Positions 19,176 to 33,043 are shown, counted from the first letter of the stretch. The stretch is DNA of 64,000 bases from Pseudomonas marginalis (GCF_024169655.1 NZ_JALJWV010000001.1:5314001-5378000), one strand, 5' to 3'. Translations and numbers: made by a program. The notes: a model not told the origin generated them from the sequence alone.

Positions 19176-19640
19176 GGCGAACTTCGACAATCTCATACTC
19201 GATCACGCCACCGGGCGTTTTCACAACCACCACATCCCCCTCTTCCTTGGCAATCAAGGCACGGGCCAGTGGCGAACCGACGGAGATCTTGCCGAGTTTG
19301 AAGTCAGCCTCGTCCTCACCCACGATGTGGTAGACCACGCTTTCGTCAGTCTCGACGTTGGCGATTTCCACCGTGGTGCCGAAAATCACTTTGCCGGTGT
19401 GCGGGATGGTCGTGACATCGATGATCACCGCATTCTGCATACGGCCTTCGATATCACGTATCCGCGCCTCGACCATACCCTGCTGCTCGCGGGCAGCGTG
19501 GTATTCAGCGTTTTCCTTCAAGTCACCCAGCTCGCGGGCCGTACCGATGTCCTGGCTCAGCTTTGGACGGACGACCTTGGTCAGATGGGCGTGCTCCTCT
19601 TCCAGGGCCTTGGCGCCCCGGACGGTCATTGGGTATTTGA

Positions 19641-19644
<4 letters not shown>
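19168..19644 (-). CDS. greA: Transcription elongation factor GreA
   Basis: GreA rescues backtracked RNA polymerase by stimulating transcript cleavage. The 158 residues have the N-terminal coiled coil with the acidic tip ('DLKENAEYHAAREQQGMVEARI') and the C-terminal FKBP-like domain ending 'TPGGVIEYEIVEVRHV'. It overlaps the carB stop by 4 bases, so it is the third gene of a carA-carB-greA transcript. Confidence 0.98.
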
Positions 19645-22862
<3,218 letters not shown>

Positions 22863-22967
22863 GGGTTTGTCACTCAAATCCGCAGGTCAGTCGGCAAGCC
22901 GTCTTGAACAATCTTTGAAGAGCCTGCGGGGGCCACCGACACTCGGGGCCGCCCGCAAGCCGCTCAG

Positions 22968-24104
22968 TCAGCGTCGCTTGGCCATCTCATTGATGAAACG
23001 GTCGAACAGCGGCGCTACGTCGTTCGGGCCCGGGCTGGCTTCAGGGTGGCCCTGGAAGCTGAACGCGCTCTTGTCGGTGCGCTCGATGCCTTGCAGGGAA
23101 CCGTCGAACAGCGACTTGTGAGTTGCACGGACGTTGGCCGGCAAGGTCACTTCATCCACCGCAAAACCGTGGTTCTGGCTGGTGATCATCACCACACCGG
23201 TGTCCAGGTCCTGCACAGGGTGGTTGGCGCCGTGGTGGCCGTGACCCATTTTCAGGGTCTTGGCACCGGAGGCCAGAGCCAGCAACTGGTGGCCCAGGCA
23301 GATACCGAACACCGGAATCTCGGTCTCCAGCACTTCCTTGATCGCCTTGATGGCGTAGTCGCAGGGCTCGGGGTCACCCGGGCCGTTGGACAGGAACACG
23401 CCGTCCGGCTGCAGGGCCAGGACGTCGCTGGCCGGAGTTTGCGCCGGCACAACGGTCACGCGGCAACCGCGTTCAACCAGCATGCGCAGGATGTTGTACT
23501 TGATGCCGTAGTCGTAGGCCACTACGTGGTAGGGCAGATCCGCAGCGTCAATGGTCTCGTGGCTGTCGGTCTTCAAATCCCAGACAGTAGAGCGCCATTC
23601 GTACTTTTCCTGGGCGCTGACGACTTTCGCCAGGTCCATGCCTTTCAGGCCTGGGAAGCCTTGCGCTGCAGCAATCGCAGCCGCTTCGGAAATATTGTCA
23701 CCGGCCATGATGCAGCCGTTCTGCGAACCTTTTTCACGCAGGATGCGTGTCAGACGACGCGTATCGATACCGGCGATTGCCACAACGTTGTTGGCTTTCA
23801 GGTAATCGGACAGCGACATCGTGTTACGCCAGTTGCTCGCAACCAGTGGCAGGTCACGAATCACCAGGCCCGCAGACCAGACACGATTGGACTCGACGTC
23901 TTCCGGCGTAGTACCGGTGTTGCCGATGTGCGGATAGGTCAGGGTAACGATCTGTTGGGCGTAGGAAGGATCGGTAAGGATTTCCTGATAGCCGGTCATG
24001 GCAGTGTTAAACACCACCTCTCCAACGGTTTGACCGTCGGCTCCAATGGCTTCGCCGCGAAAAATGCTGCCATCAGCAAGGGCGAGTATGGCTGGCTTAG
24101 TCAA
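22968..24104 (-). CDS. carA: Carbamoyl-phosphate synthase small subunit
   Basis: CarA is the class I glutamine amidotransferase that feeds ammonia to CarB. The 378 residues include the nucleophile motif 'FGICLGHQLLALASG' near residue 270 and 'HPEASPGPND' with the His/Glu of the triad. The start is TTG ('TTG ACT AAG'), with a strong GGGAGG site 5 bases upstream. Two tandem hairpins lie in the 259-base gap to dapB, suggesting separate or attenuated expression. Confidence 0.97.
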   Translation of the reverse strand: MTKPAILALADGSIFRGEAIGADGQTVGEVVFNTAMTGYQEILTDPSYAQQIVTLTYPHIGNTGTTPEDVESNRVWSAGLVIRDLPLVASNWRNTMSLSDYLKANNVVAIAGIDTRRLTRILREKGSQNGCIMAGDNISEAAAIAAAQGFPGLKGMDLAKVVSAQEKYEWRSTVWDLKTDSHETIDAADLPYHVVAYDYGIKYNILRMLVERGCRVTVVPAQTPASDVLALQPDGVFLSNGPGDPEPCDYAIKAIKEVLETEIPVFGICLGHQLLALASGAKTLKMGHGHHGANHPVQDLDTGVVMITSQNHGFAVDEVTLPANVRATHKSLFDGSLQGIERTDKSAFSFQGHPEASPGPNDVAPLFDRFINEMAKRR

Positions 24105-24149
24105 GAAGACCTCCCGTAAATAAAGCCTGAAAGGGCGATCGCAGGTTGT

Positions 24150-24187
24150 AAAAAAGCGGAGTGACGTATGGACACGTCACCCCGCTT
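24150..24187 (-). terminator. Terminator-like hairpin in the carA leader
   Basis: Fourteen-base arms (24154-24167 and 24174-24187, one A-C mismatch) with a 6-base loop are followed on the minus strand by six T residues. It ends about 45 bases before the carA start, and the dapB terminator lies upstream, so it could work as an attenuator of carAB. Confidence 0.7.
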
Positions 24188-24211
24188 CTTCACTGAATTA
24201 TTCTGCGCGCT

Positions 24212-24229
24212 TTTAGTGGACACACTAAA
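24212..24229. promoter_or_regulatory. Perfect inverted repeat upstream of carA
   Basis: TTTAGTG-GACA-CACTAAA is an exact palindrome with a 4-base spacer, 108-125 bases before carA and upstream of the leader hairpin. Its position fits an operator for the carAB promoter. No regulator can be named. Confidence 0.45.
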
Positions 24230-24316
24230 GCTGTAGCTTACAGAAAAAGGCTATTTTGGTCCACCGCTAATGAGCCTTAAAGGCAGGAGAATGCGACAGG
24301 ACGTCGCTTAGCGGGT

Positions 24317-24349
24317 AAAAACGGGGCCTTAGGATAATCCCGAGACCCC
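24317..24349 (-). terminator. dapB terminator
   Basis: On the minus strand GGGGTCT pairs with AGGCCCC (one G-T pair) and is followed by GTTTTTACC. It begins 15 bases after the dapB stop. Confidence 0.8.
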
Positions 24350-24363
24350 ATTTTAGCTACTGA

Positions 24364-25170
24364 TTAGTGCAGATCCAGCACATCGCGCATGTCATACAGC
24401 CCCGGCGCACGACCGTCCAGCCACAGCGCAGCACGCACCGCACCCTTGGCGAACGTCATGCGGCTGGAGGCTTTGTGCGTGATCTCCAGGCGCTCGCCTT
24501 CAGCGGCGAACAGCACGGTGTGATCGCCGACGACGTCGCCACCGCGAACAGTGGCAAAGCCAATGGTGTCACGCGCACGCGCACCGGTATGGCCTTCACG
24601 CCCGTACACCGCCACCTTCGACAAGTCTCGGCCCAGGGCATCGGCGATAGCCTCACCCATGCGCAATGCCGTTCCCGACGGCGCATCGATCTTGTGGCGA
24701 TGATGGGTTTCGATGATTTCGATATCCGCCTCATCACCCAGCACGCGCGCCGCCAGATCCAACAGCTTGAGCGACAGATTCACACCCACACTGAAGTTGG
24801 CGGCAAACACGATGGGAATGTCCTTGCCCGCCTCGACCAGCAACTGCTTCTGCTCAGCACTCAAACCGGTGGTGCCAATCACCATGGCTTTGCCCGCCTT
24901 GCGGCAGAACGCCAGGTTTTTCAGCATCACGTCTGGCAGCGTAAAGTCGATCAGTACGTCGAATTCGTCCGCCACCAGCTCCAGGTTGCCGGACAACGAC
25001 ACGCCAATACGCCCCAGCGAAGCCAGCTCACCGGCATCGGCACCGATCAACGTACTGCCAGGGCGAACGATCGCCGCCGTCAGGCCGGAGGCCGGCGAGC
25101 GCTGCTGCACCGCCTCGATCAAGGTTTTACCCATGCGCCCGGCAGCGCCCATTACGGCTATACGTCGCAT
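24364..25170 (-). CDS. dapB: 4-hydroxy-tetrahydrodipicolinate reductase
   Basis: DapB uses NAD(P)H in the lysine/diaminopimelate pathway. The 268-residue form starts at the ATG at 25170, with AAGGA 7 bases upstream; a TTG two codons earlier sits too close to that site. It has the N-terminal Rossmann motif 'VMGAAGRMGKTLI', 'GTTGLS' and the signature 'ETHHRHKIDAPSGTA' near residue 158. It lies 10 bases after dnaJ on the same strand. Confidence 0.97.
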   Translation of the reverse strand: MRRIAVMGAAGRMGKTLIEAVQQRSPASGLTAAIVRPGSTLIGADAGELASLGRIGVSLSGNLELVADEFDVLIDFTLPDVMLKNLAFCRKAGKAMVIGTTGLSAEQKQLLVEAGKDIPIVFAANFSVGVNLSLKLLDLAARVLGDEADIEIIETHHRHKIDAPSGTALRMGEAIADALGRDLSKVAVYGREGHTGARARDTIGFATVRGGDVVGDHTVLFAAEGERLEITHKASSRMTFAKGAVRAALWLDGRAPGLYDMRDVLDLH

Positions 25171-25180
25171 ACTCAATTCC

Positions 25181-26305
25181 TTACAGGTCGCCGAAGAAGC
25201 GCTTCACGCCGTCGAAGAAGCCAGTGGTTTTCGGCGAATGGGAATCGTCGCCTGCCAACGAACTGCGGAACTCTTCGAGCAGTTCACGCTGACGACGGCC
25301 CAGATTGACCGGCGTTTCCACCGTGACACGACACATCAGGTCGCCCGCACCGCCACCACGCACCGGCGCAACGCCTTTGCCACGGATACGGAACTGCTTG
25401 CCGGTCTGCGTCCCCTCAGGGATCTTGAGATTGACCCGGCCGTCCAGGGTCGGAATCTCCAGCTCGCCGCCCAGGGCCGCGTCGACAAAGCTGATCGGCA
25501 CTTCGCAGAACAGGTGCTTGCCGTCACGCTGGAAGATCGAGTGCTCGCGCACATTGATCACCACGTACAGATCACCCGTCGGACCGCCCTGGGTTCCCGC
25601 CTCGCCTTCGCCCGACAGGCGAATGCGGTCACCGGTATCCACGCCCGCCGGCACTTTGACCGACAGGGTTTTGTACTCTTCGACACGCCCTTCGCCGTGG
25701 CAGGAATCGCACGGGTCAGAGATGATCTTGCCTTGGCCCTGGCAACGCGGACAGGTCTGCTGCACCGAGAAGAAGCCCTGCTGCATGCGGACCTGGCCGA
25801 TACCGCCGCAGGTCGGGCAGGTGATTGGCGACGAGCCTTTCTTGGCACCCGAACCGTCGCACGGCTTGCAGTTGACCAGCGTCGGCACGCGGATATTGAC
25901 GCTGGTGCCGCGCACGGCTTCTTCCAGGTTCAGTTCCAGGGTGTAGCGCAGGTCGCTGCCACGTTGGGCGCCACCACGCTGACCACCACGGCCACCGCCG
26001 AAGAAGTCGCTGAACACATCACCGAAAATATCGGAGAAGTTCTGACCGCCAAAGCCGGCACCGCCGCCACCCATGCTCGGGTCGACGCCGGCGTGACCAT
26101 ACTGGTCGTAGGCTGCACGCTTGTTGGGATCACACAGGCATTCGTAGGCCTCATTGGCCTCTTTGAACATTTCTTCGGATTCTTTGTTATCCGGATTACG
26201 GTCCGGGTGGTGCTTCATCGCCAGGCGACGGTAAGCCTTTTTCAGGTCCGCCTCGCTGGAACCGCGCTCCACACCCAATACTTCGTAATAGTCACGCTTT
26301 GCCAT
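25181..26305 (-). CDS. dnaJ: Co-chaperone DnaJ
   Basis: DnaJ delivers clients to DnaK and stimulates its ATPase. The 374-residue form starts at 'MAKRDYYEVLGVERG'. It has a J domain with HPD near residue 33, a Gly/Phe linker, four CxxCxGxG zinc repeats ('CKPCDGSG', 'CPTCGGIG', 'CPRCQGQG', 'CDSCHGEG') near 145-210, and C-terminal substrate-binding domains. It is separated from dnaK by 316 bases holding a REP-like palindrome, so it may have its own promoter. Confidence 0.97.
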   Translation of the reverse strand: MAKRDYYEVLGVERGSSEADLKKAYRRLAMKHHPDRNPDNKESEEMFKEANEAYECLCDPNKRAAYDQYGHAGVDPSMGGGGAGFGGQNFSDIFGDVFSDFFGGGRGGQRGGAQRGSDLRYTLELNLEEAVRGTSVNIRVPTLVNCKPCDGSGAKKGSSPITCPTCGGIGQVRMQQGFFSVQQTCPRCQGQGKIISDPCDSCHGEGRVEEYKTLSVKVPAGVDTGDRIRLSGEGEAGTQGGPTGDLYVVINVREHSIFQRDGKHLFCEVPISFVDAALGGELEIPTLDGRVNLKIPEGTQTGKQFRIRGKGVAPVRGGGAGDLMCRVTVETPVNLGRRQRELLEEFRSSLAGDDSHSPKTTGFFDGVKRFFGDL

Positions 26306-26621
26306 AAGTCTTTGCACTCTTAAGGACGTTCAGCCAGACCCTCCTGAGCCTTGCCGAACTCGTTGAGCCCCAATACAGGCCCGGACCCAACTCACGTCAA
26401 TTCAACGATCCTGGTCATAACTGCTTTCAGCCAGGGATCCGGCCAAAAACGCGGTGACTGTCGCCGGAAAGCAGGAGCATTCCCGATCACACCGCCAGCA
26501 TCCGAGCGTTGTCGCATGCTGTAAAAATTTGCGTACCCCAGACACGCCAACGCGGGAGCAAGCTCCCGCGCGGCGACATCCTACCAGTCACCGCTTGATA
26601 GCGGTCAACCGGCCAAGCAGA
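26306..26621. other. Gene-free dnaK-dnaJ interval
   Basis: No convincing reading frame is present in these 316 bases. It contains a small palindrome just after dnaK (ACCGCT/AGCGGT, 26590-26606, possible terminator stem) and a REP-like palindrome. I see no clear sigma-32 site for dnaJ. Confidence 0.6.
26541..26578. repeat. REP-like palindrome
   Basis: The core CGCGGGAGCAAGCTCCCGCG (26551-26570) is a perfect palindrome apart from its centre and matches the GGGAGC-TT-GCTCCC core common in P. fluorescens REP elements. It lies between dnaK and dnaJ. Confidence 0.65.
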
Positions 26622-28538
<1,917 letters not shown>

Positions 28539-28617
28539 GATTTACTCTCCCGAAACTTGAATTTGGATGCCGCAGCAGTGGTGGCTAACTGCGGTAGCAC
28601 TTAAACGCTTGACTTAT

Positions 28618-28645
28618 AGATGGGGGCCTTGCGGCGAATTTCAAG
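28618..28645 (-). promoter_or_regulatory. Sigma-32 promoter of dnaK
   Basis: On the minus strand CTTGAAA (-35) is followed after 13 bases by CCCCATCT (-10), a near-consensus heat-shock promoter. The -35 element overlaps the grpE stop codon. Confidence 0.9.
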
Positions 28646-29201
28646 CCTGCTCATCAATCGAAGGTGAAACCGGCGCGGGCGCCTTGCTGACCACGACCAT
28701 TGCCGGGCGCAGCAGGCGACCGTTGAGCTGGTATCCCTTCTGGAATACTTTCAACACGCGGTTTGGCTCATGGTCATGACTTTCCTGCATAGCCATGGCC
28801 TGGTGATGCTCAGCGTTGAACGGATCGCCACCTTGCGGATCGACCGCCTCCAACTGATAACGCTTCAGGGCGTCCTGAAACATTTTCAGGGTCAGCTCGA
28901 TACCTTCACGCATCGGGCGGATGTTTTCGTCGTCCGGACTGGACAATTCGAGGCCGCGTTCCAGGCTGTCGATGATCGGCAACAGATCACCGGCGAATTT
29001 TTCCAGCGCGAACTTATGGGCCTTTTCTACATCCTGCTCAGCGCGGCGGCGGACGTTCTGCAGATCGGCGGCAACACGCAAAGATTGGTCCTGCGCAGTG
29101 GCCAATTGCTCTTCGAGCACTTGCACACGAGTTGCCAGCTCATCACCGGCAGCCGAATTGGCGTCTGGAGTTTGCGTATCCTGCGTCTGTTCGTCAGCCA
29201 T
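28641..29201 (-). CDS. grpE: Nucleotide exchange factor GrpE
   Basis: GrpE releases ADP from DnaK. The 186 residues have an acidic Thr/Gln-rich N-terminus, a long coiled coil (about 25-90), and a C-terminal beta domain with 'VDPQGGDPFNAEHHQAMAM' and 'VLKVFQKGYQLNGRLLRPAMVVVS'. An AAAGGAGAA site precedes the ATG. It is first in the grpE-dnaK-dnaJ cluster with its own sigma-32 promoter. Confidence 0.97.
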   Translation of the reverse strand: MADEQTQDTQTPDANSAAGDELATRVQVLEEQLATAQDQSLRVAADLQNVRRRAEQDVEKAHKFALEKFAGDLLPIIDSLERGLELSSPDDENIRPMREGIELTLKMFQDALKRYQLEAVDPQGGDPFNAEHHQAMAMQESHDHEPNRVLKVFQKGYQLNGRLLRPAMVVVSKAPAPVSPSIDEQA

Positions 29202-29254
29202 AGATTTCTCCTTTCAAAATCATGCGCGAACTCAACTCGCGCTTCTGTTCCGGT

Positions 29255-29282
29255 ATATGGGGCCACAATTTCCAGGTTCAAG
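29255..29282 (-). promoter_or_regulatory. Sigma-32 promoter of grpE
   Basis: On the minus strand CTTGAAC is followed after 13 bases by CCCCATAT, close to the sigma-32 consensus. It lies 54-81 bases upstream of the grpE start. Confidence 0.88.
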
Positions 29283-29415
29283 GGTGCAGGCGTTACCAAA
29301 AGTCTTTCAGCTGACCCAGATCAATTCCGACCCGTTCATTCCCCTTCGCGCTAAAAAAAACACCAAACCAAGCAAATCGAGCTAAGCATCAGGATTGTCA
29401 GCCCGGAACAAAACA

Positions 29416-29431
29416 CTGTATAAATAACCAG
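29416..29431 (+). promoter_or_regulatory. LexA box of recN
   Basis: CTGTATAAATAACCAG fits the SOS consensus CTG-N10-CAG with an AT-rich centre. It lies 25 bases upstream of the recN ATG, where repressor would cover the promoter. Confidence 0.88.
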
Positions 29432-29455
29432 ACCTAAAGCCTGGGAGCGGCCGTC

Positions 29456-31129
29456 ATGCTCGTGCACCTGTCCGTACATAACTACGCCATCGTTGAACAT
29501 CTGGATCTCGAACTGGATCGCGGGATGAGCGTAATCACAGGCGAGACCGGCGCCGGCAAGTCGATCATGCTCGACGCCCTCGGCCTGACCCTGGGAGACC
29601 GCGCCGACAGTGGCGTGGTACGCCCCGGCGCAGACAAGGCCGATATCCTGGCGACCTTCGACCTGGCGGACATCCCCGAAGCGGAAGCCTGGCTTGCCGA
29701 ACGCGACCTTAATAATGAAGGGCCGTGCATCCTGCGCCGGGTCATCACCGCCGAAGGACGCTCCCGCGGCTATATCAACGGCACGCCCTGCCCCCTGGGT
29801 GACTTGAAAGCCCTTGGCGAGCTGTTGATCGATATCCACAGCCAGCACGAACACCAATCCCTGCTCAAAACCGACACCCATCGCCGCCTGCTCGATGAAT
29901 ACGCCGGCACCACCGACCTGGCCCGCCAGGTCCAACTAGCCGCGCAGCGCTGGCGCCAGACCCGCCTGGAACTGGAGCGTCTCTCCAATTCCGGCGACGA
30001 GCAGCGCGCACGCCATCAATTGCTCAGCTATCAACTCGAAGAGCTGGAAAGCCTCGGCCTTGGCGAAAGCGAGCTGGAACAGCTTGAGCAGGAACACAAG
30101 AACCTCACCAACGCCGAAACCCTGCTGGGTATTTGCCGCCAGGTGGTGGAGCAATGCAGCGAGAGCGATTCGGGCAATGTGCTGAATGCACTGACCGTCA
30201 GCCTCAATCGACTGTCCAGTGTGAACAATGCGTCCGGTTCGCTGAATGAAGCCACGACCTTGCTGACCAGTGCGCAAATTCAGGTAGAAGAAGCCGTAGG
30301 CGAACTGAACCGCTTCCTGGACCACTTCGACGCCGACCCGGCACGCCTGCAGGAAATAGAAGAACGCCTGGACACCATCTATACCCTGGCGCGCAAACAT
30401 CGAATCCAGCCCACCGAAGTGGCAGCGATGCAGCAGAAGCTGCTGGATGAAATCGAAACCCTGAACGCGAATGACGAATCCATTGAGCGCCTGAGCGACG
30501 AACTGGCTTCTTTCGCCCGCCACTATCAAGAGAAGGCCCGCGAACTGAGCGACCTGCGCCACCAAGCCGCCACAGGCCTGGCCAGTGCGGTAGAGCAGGA
30601 AATCCAGCGCCTGGGCATGCCCGGCGGCCGCTTCACCATCGAACTGCGCACCAACACCAGCAACGAACTGCAGCCCCATGGCCTGGAACAGGTAGAACTG
30701 CTGGTCAGTGCCAACCCGGGGCAGCCGCTCAAGGCGCTGGCGAAAGTCGCCTCCGGCGGTGAGCTCTCACGGATCAGCCTGGCGATTCAGGTGATCACCG
30801 CCCAGACCTCGCGGGTTCCGACACTGGTCTTTGACGAGGTGGACGTTGGTATTGGTGGCCCGACCGCAGAAATTGTCGGCCAACTGCTGCGCCGCCTGGG
30901 GGATCGCGGCCAGGTGCTGACAGTCACCCACTTGCCGCAAGTGGCCGCCCAAGGGCATCAGCATTTGTTTGTACATAAAGTACGGGGCAGCGATGCGACA
31001 CGCACTGCGGTGTCCAAGCTGAATAAGTCGGAGCGCGTTGAGGAAGTGGCGCGCATGCTCGGCGGTATCGACCTGACCAAAGAGTCCCTGGCCCACGCGA
31101 AGAAAATGGTGGTGGCGGCGAAGGCCTGA
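29456..31129 (+). CDS. recN: DNA repair protein RecN
   Basis: RecN is an SMC-like ATPase used in double-strand break repair. The 557 residues have Walker A 'GETGAGKSIMLDAL' near residue 30, a long coiled-coil middle (about 150-370), the ABC signature 'ASGGELSRISLAIQ' near 435 and Walker B 'TLVFDEVDVGIGG'. It is divergent from grpE and carries a LexA box, consistent with SOS induction. Confidence 0.97.
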   Translation: MLVHLSVHNYAIVEHLDLELDRGMSVITGETGAGKSIMLDALGLTLGDRADSGVVRPGADKADILATFDLADIPEAEAWLAERDLNNEGPCILRRVITAEGRSRGYINGTPCPLGDLKALGELLIDIHSQHEHQSLLKTDTHRRLLDEYAGTTDLARQVQLAAQRWRQTRLELERLSNSGDEQRARHQLLSYQLEELESLGLGESELEQLEQEHKNLTNAETLLGICRQVVEQCSESDSGNVLNALTVSLNRLSSVNNASGSLNEATTLLTSAQIQVEEAVGELNRFLDHFDADPARLQEIEERLDTIYTLARKHRIQPTEVAAMQQKLLDEIETLNANDESIERLSDELASFARHYQEKARELSDLRHQAATGLASAVEQEIQRLGMPGGRFTIELRTNTSNELQPHGLEQVELLVSANPGQPLKALAKVASGGELSRISLAIQVITAQTSRVPTLVFDEVDVGIGGPTAEIVGQLLRRLGDRGQVLTVTHLPQVAAQGHQHLFVHKVRGSDATRTAVSKLNKSERVEEVARMLGGIDLTKESLAHAKKMVVAAKA

Positions 31130-31219
31130 CCGAACCAGCAATTTTCACGCTTATAGAAAGCACGAAGGCGACCCTGGGGTCGCCTTCAATCGTTTCGCAG
31201 AGTCAATCTGCGCCGATTT

Positions 31220-31624
31220 TTACTTTTTCTTACGAACGTAAAGAACCAAATTATGGTCCGCCAAGTCGTAGCCATGCTCCTCGGCAATTGCCTTCTGAAG
31301 CTTCTCGATTTCCAGGCTAGTGAACTCAATAACCTCGTTGGTATCCAGGTCAACCATGTGGTCGTGATGACCACCGTCAGCCAATTCGAACACTGCATGA
31401 CCGCCGTCGAAATTATGACGAACCACCAGCCCTGCGGCTTCAAACTGGGTCAGCACACGGTAAACCGTGGCCAGGCCAACGTCCTCGTTAGACTCCATCA
31501 GCGCCTTGTAAACATCCTCGGCACTCATGTGGCGCTGCTCAGCAGAATCAAGCATTTGTAGAATTTTGACGCGTGGCAGAGTCACTTTAAGACCGGCTTT
31601 GCGTAGTTCGCTATTTTCAACCAT
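31220..31624 (-). CDS. fur: Ferric uptake regulator Fur
   Basis: Fur represses iron-uptake genes when bound to Fe(II). The 134-residue form starts at 'MVENSELRKAGLKVTLPRV'; the frame continues upstream but the family length decides this ATG. The metal site 'DGGHHDHMVDLDTNEVIEF' is present. There is no cysteine in the protein, so the CxxC structural zinc site of E. coli Fur is absent, as largely in other Pseudomonas. It is divergent from bamE, 98 bases apart. Confidence 0.97.
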   Translation of the reverse strand: MVENSELRKAGLKVTLPRVKILQMLDSAEQRHMSAEDVYKALMESNEDVGLATVYRVLTQFEAAGLVVRHNFDGGHAVFELADGGHHDHMVDLDTNEVIEFTSLEIEKLQKAIAEEHGYDLADHNLVLYVRKKK

Positions 31625-31722
31625 GGTTAGCTTTCTCGCGGATGCTGCTTCGCAGCTTCTCTTAATACGGGTATGATCGGCGTTTACGTTGTCCCAGCCA
31701 AGATAGTGGAAGTCGCCCACCG

Positions 31723-32250
31723 ATGCAAAACACCAAGCTCTTGCTAACCAGTTTCACCTTTGTGGGACTGCTCGCACTCGCCGGTTGTTCATTCCCCGGG
31801 GTTTACAAAATCGACATCCAGCAGGGCAATGTCGTCACACAGGACATGATAGACCAGTTACGCCCGGGAATGACCCGACGGCAAGTGCGGTTTATTATGG
31901 GTAACCCCCTGCTGACTGACACGTTCCATGCCGATCGCTGGGATTATCTCTACAGCATCCAGCCTGGGGGCGGTGAACGCCAACAGGAGCGTGTCGCTGT
32001 CATCTTTAATGGCAATGATCAACTGGTCAGCCTGTCCGGTGACTTCATGCCCGGCGTAAGCCGCGATGAAGCCTTGCTGGGCAAGGACAACGGCACCAAC
32101 GTGACTGCGCCAGCGCAGGGAGCCGAGAAGCCGAAGTCCGAAGTCCCGGCCAAGCCAGGCTCATTGCTCGACAAGATCCAGAAAGACGTCGACGGCGTGC
32201 AAACCGTTCCAGTCCCGACGCCACAGCCTCTGGACACCAGCCCGCAGTAA
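31723..32250 (+). CDS. bamE: Outer-membrane lipoprotein BamE (OmlA)
   Basis: BamE is a lipoprotein of the BAM complex that inserts beta-barrel proteins. The 175-residue protein has a lipoprotein signal with lipobox LAGC (Cys near residue 22), the SmpA/OmlA domain with 'LRPGMTRRQVRFIMGNPLLTDTF', and a Pro/Lys-rich C-terminal tail longer than in E. coli. It is divergent from fur and followed by a strong bidirectional terminator. Confidence 0.95.
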   Translation: MQNTKLLLTSFTFVGLLALAGCSFPGVYKIDIQQGNVVTQDMIDQLRPGMTRRQVRFIMGNPLLTDTFHADRWDYLYSIQPGGGERQQERVAVIFNGNDQLVSLSGDFMPGVSRDEALLGKDNGTNVTAPAQGAEKPKSEVPAKPGSLLDKIQKDVDGVQTVPVPTPQPLDTSPQ

Positions 32251-32266
32251 GTGTGCGGCGCTCGAT

Positions 32267-32292
32267 AAAAAGCCCGGCATGCCGGGCTTTTT
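32267..32292. terminator. Bidirectional terminator, bamE and rnfH
   Basis: A perfect palindrome with AAAAAGCCCGGC / GCCGGGCTTTTT arms lies between the convergent bamE and rnfH genes. T-runs are present on both strands. Confidence 0.92.
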
Positions 32293-32313
32293 GTTGCCTG
32301 CTGATTGGCCGGC

Positions 32314-32616
32314 CTATGAACGCTGTTGCTTGGCCAGCGCCGCCTTGGCCGCTCGCAGCCTGCGCACTTCCTTGGGGTCGGCCAGCAACGGGCGGTAAAT
32401 TTCAATACGATCGCCTGATTGCACGGTGCGCGTATCGGGGTCCACCACCACCCTGCCGAATATCCCCAGCGGGCAATCAGCAAGGTCCGTCTCAGGAAAG
32501 TGCGCCGCAATACCCGACGCCTGCACCGCCGCCCGCAGGCTCGTGCCCGATGCCACCGCGACCGTCAGTAACACCTGGCGATCCACGCCGGCATAGACCA
32601 CTTCAATCTCAAACAT
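32314..32616 (-). CDS. rnfH: RnfH family (UPF0125) ubiquitin-like protein
   Basis: This 100-residue protein has a beta-grasp fold typical of RnfH/RatB ('MFEIEVVYAGVDRQVLLTV' and 'VQSGDRIEIYRPLLADPKEVRRLRA'). The role is not firmly known. Its ATG overlaps the ratA stop by 8 bases (ATGTTTGA), so the two genes are coupled, the standard ratA-rnfH pair. Confidence 0.92.
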   Translation of the reverse strand: MFEIEVVYAGVDRQVLLTVAVASGTSLRAAVQASGIAAHFPETDLADCPLGIFGRVVVDPDTRTVQSGDRIEIYRPLLADPKEVRRLRAAKAALAKQQRS

Positions 32617-33043
32617 GCAGTTGCTTGGCTCGCTGACAAAACGCGTCGACCAGGGTATTGGCGGCCTGATTGAACAGAGGCCCCAACGTCGCCCTCACAA
32701 TGGGCCCCGCATAATCGAAGGACAGATCCAGGCTGATCTTGCAGGCTTGCTCGGTCAACGCCTTGAATACCCAGACACCATGCAACTGGGTGAACGGCCC
32801 TTCCTGCAAATTCATTTCAATGGATTTGCCCGGCACCAGGACATTGCGTGTGACAAAGTGCTGACTAAGCCCTCCCTTGGCCACCCCGACACTGGCAACC
32901 ATGTGCTCATCACTGCTTTCCAGCACCTCGGCGGTTGAGCACCATGGCAGGAATTCCGGGTAACGCGCCACGTCGTTGACCAGGTCATAAAGCGCCTGGG
33001 CCGGATAGGGCAGCAGGGCCGAACGTTGAATATGCGTCGTCAT
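32609..33043 (-). CDS. ratA: RatA-like START-domain protein
   Basis: The protein is a SRPBCC/START-fold relative of E. coli RatA, which binds 50S subunits, and of Coq10-like ubiquinone chaperones. The 144-residue form starts at 'MTTHIQRSALLPYPAQALYDLVNDV'; a longer in-frame start 82 codons upstream would run into the smpB region and is unlikely. 'ARYPEFLPWCSTAEVLES' is the conserved first segment. It is divergent from smpB. Confidence 0.92.
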   Translation of the reverse strand: MTTHIQRSALLPYPAQALYDLVNDVARYPEFLPWCSTAEVLESSDEHMVASVGVAKGGLSQHFVTRNVLVPGKSIEMNLQEGPFTQLHGVWVFKALTEQACKISLDLSFDYAGPIVRATLGPLFNQAANTLVDAFCQRAKQLHV

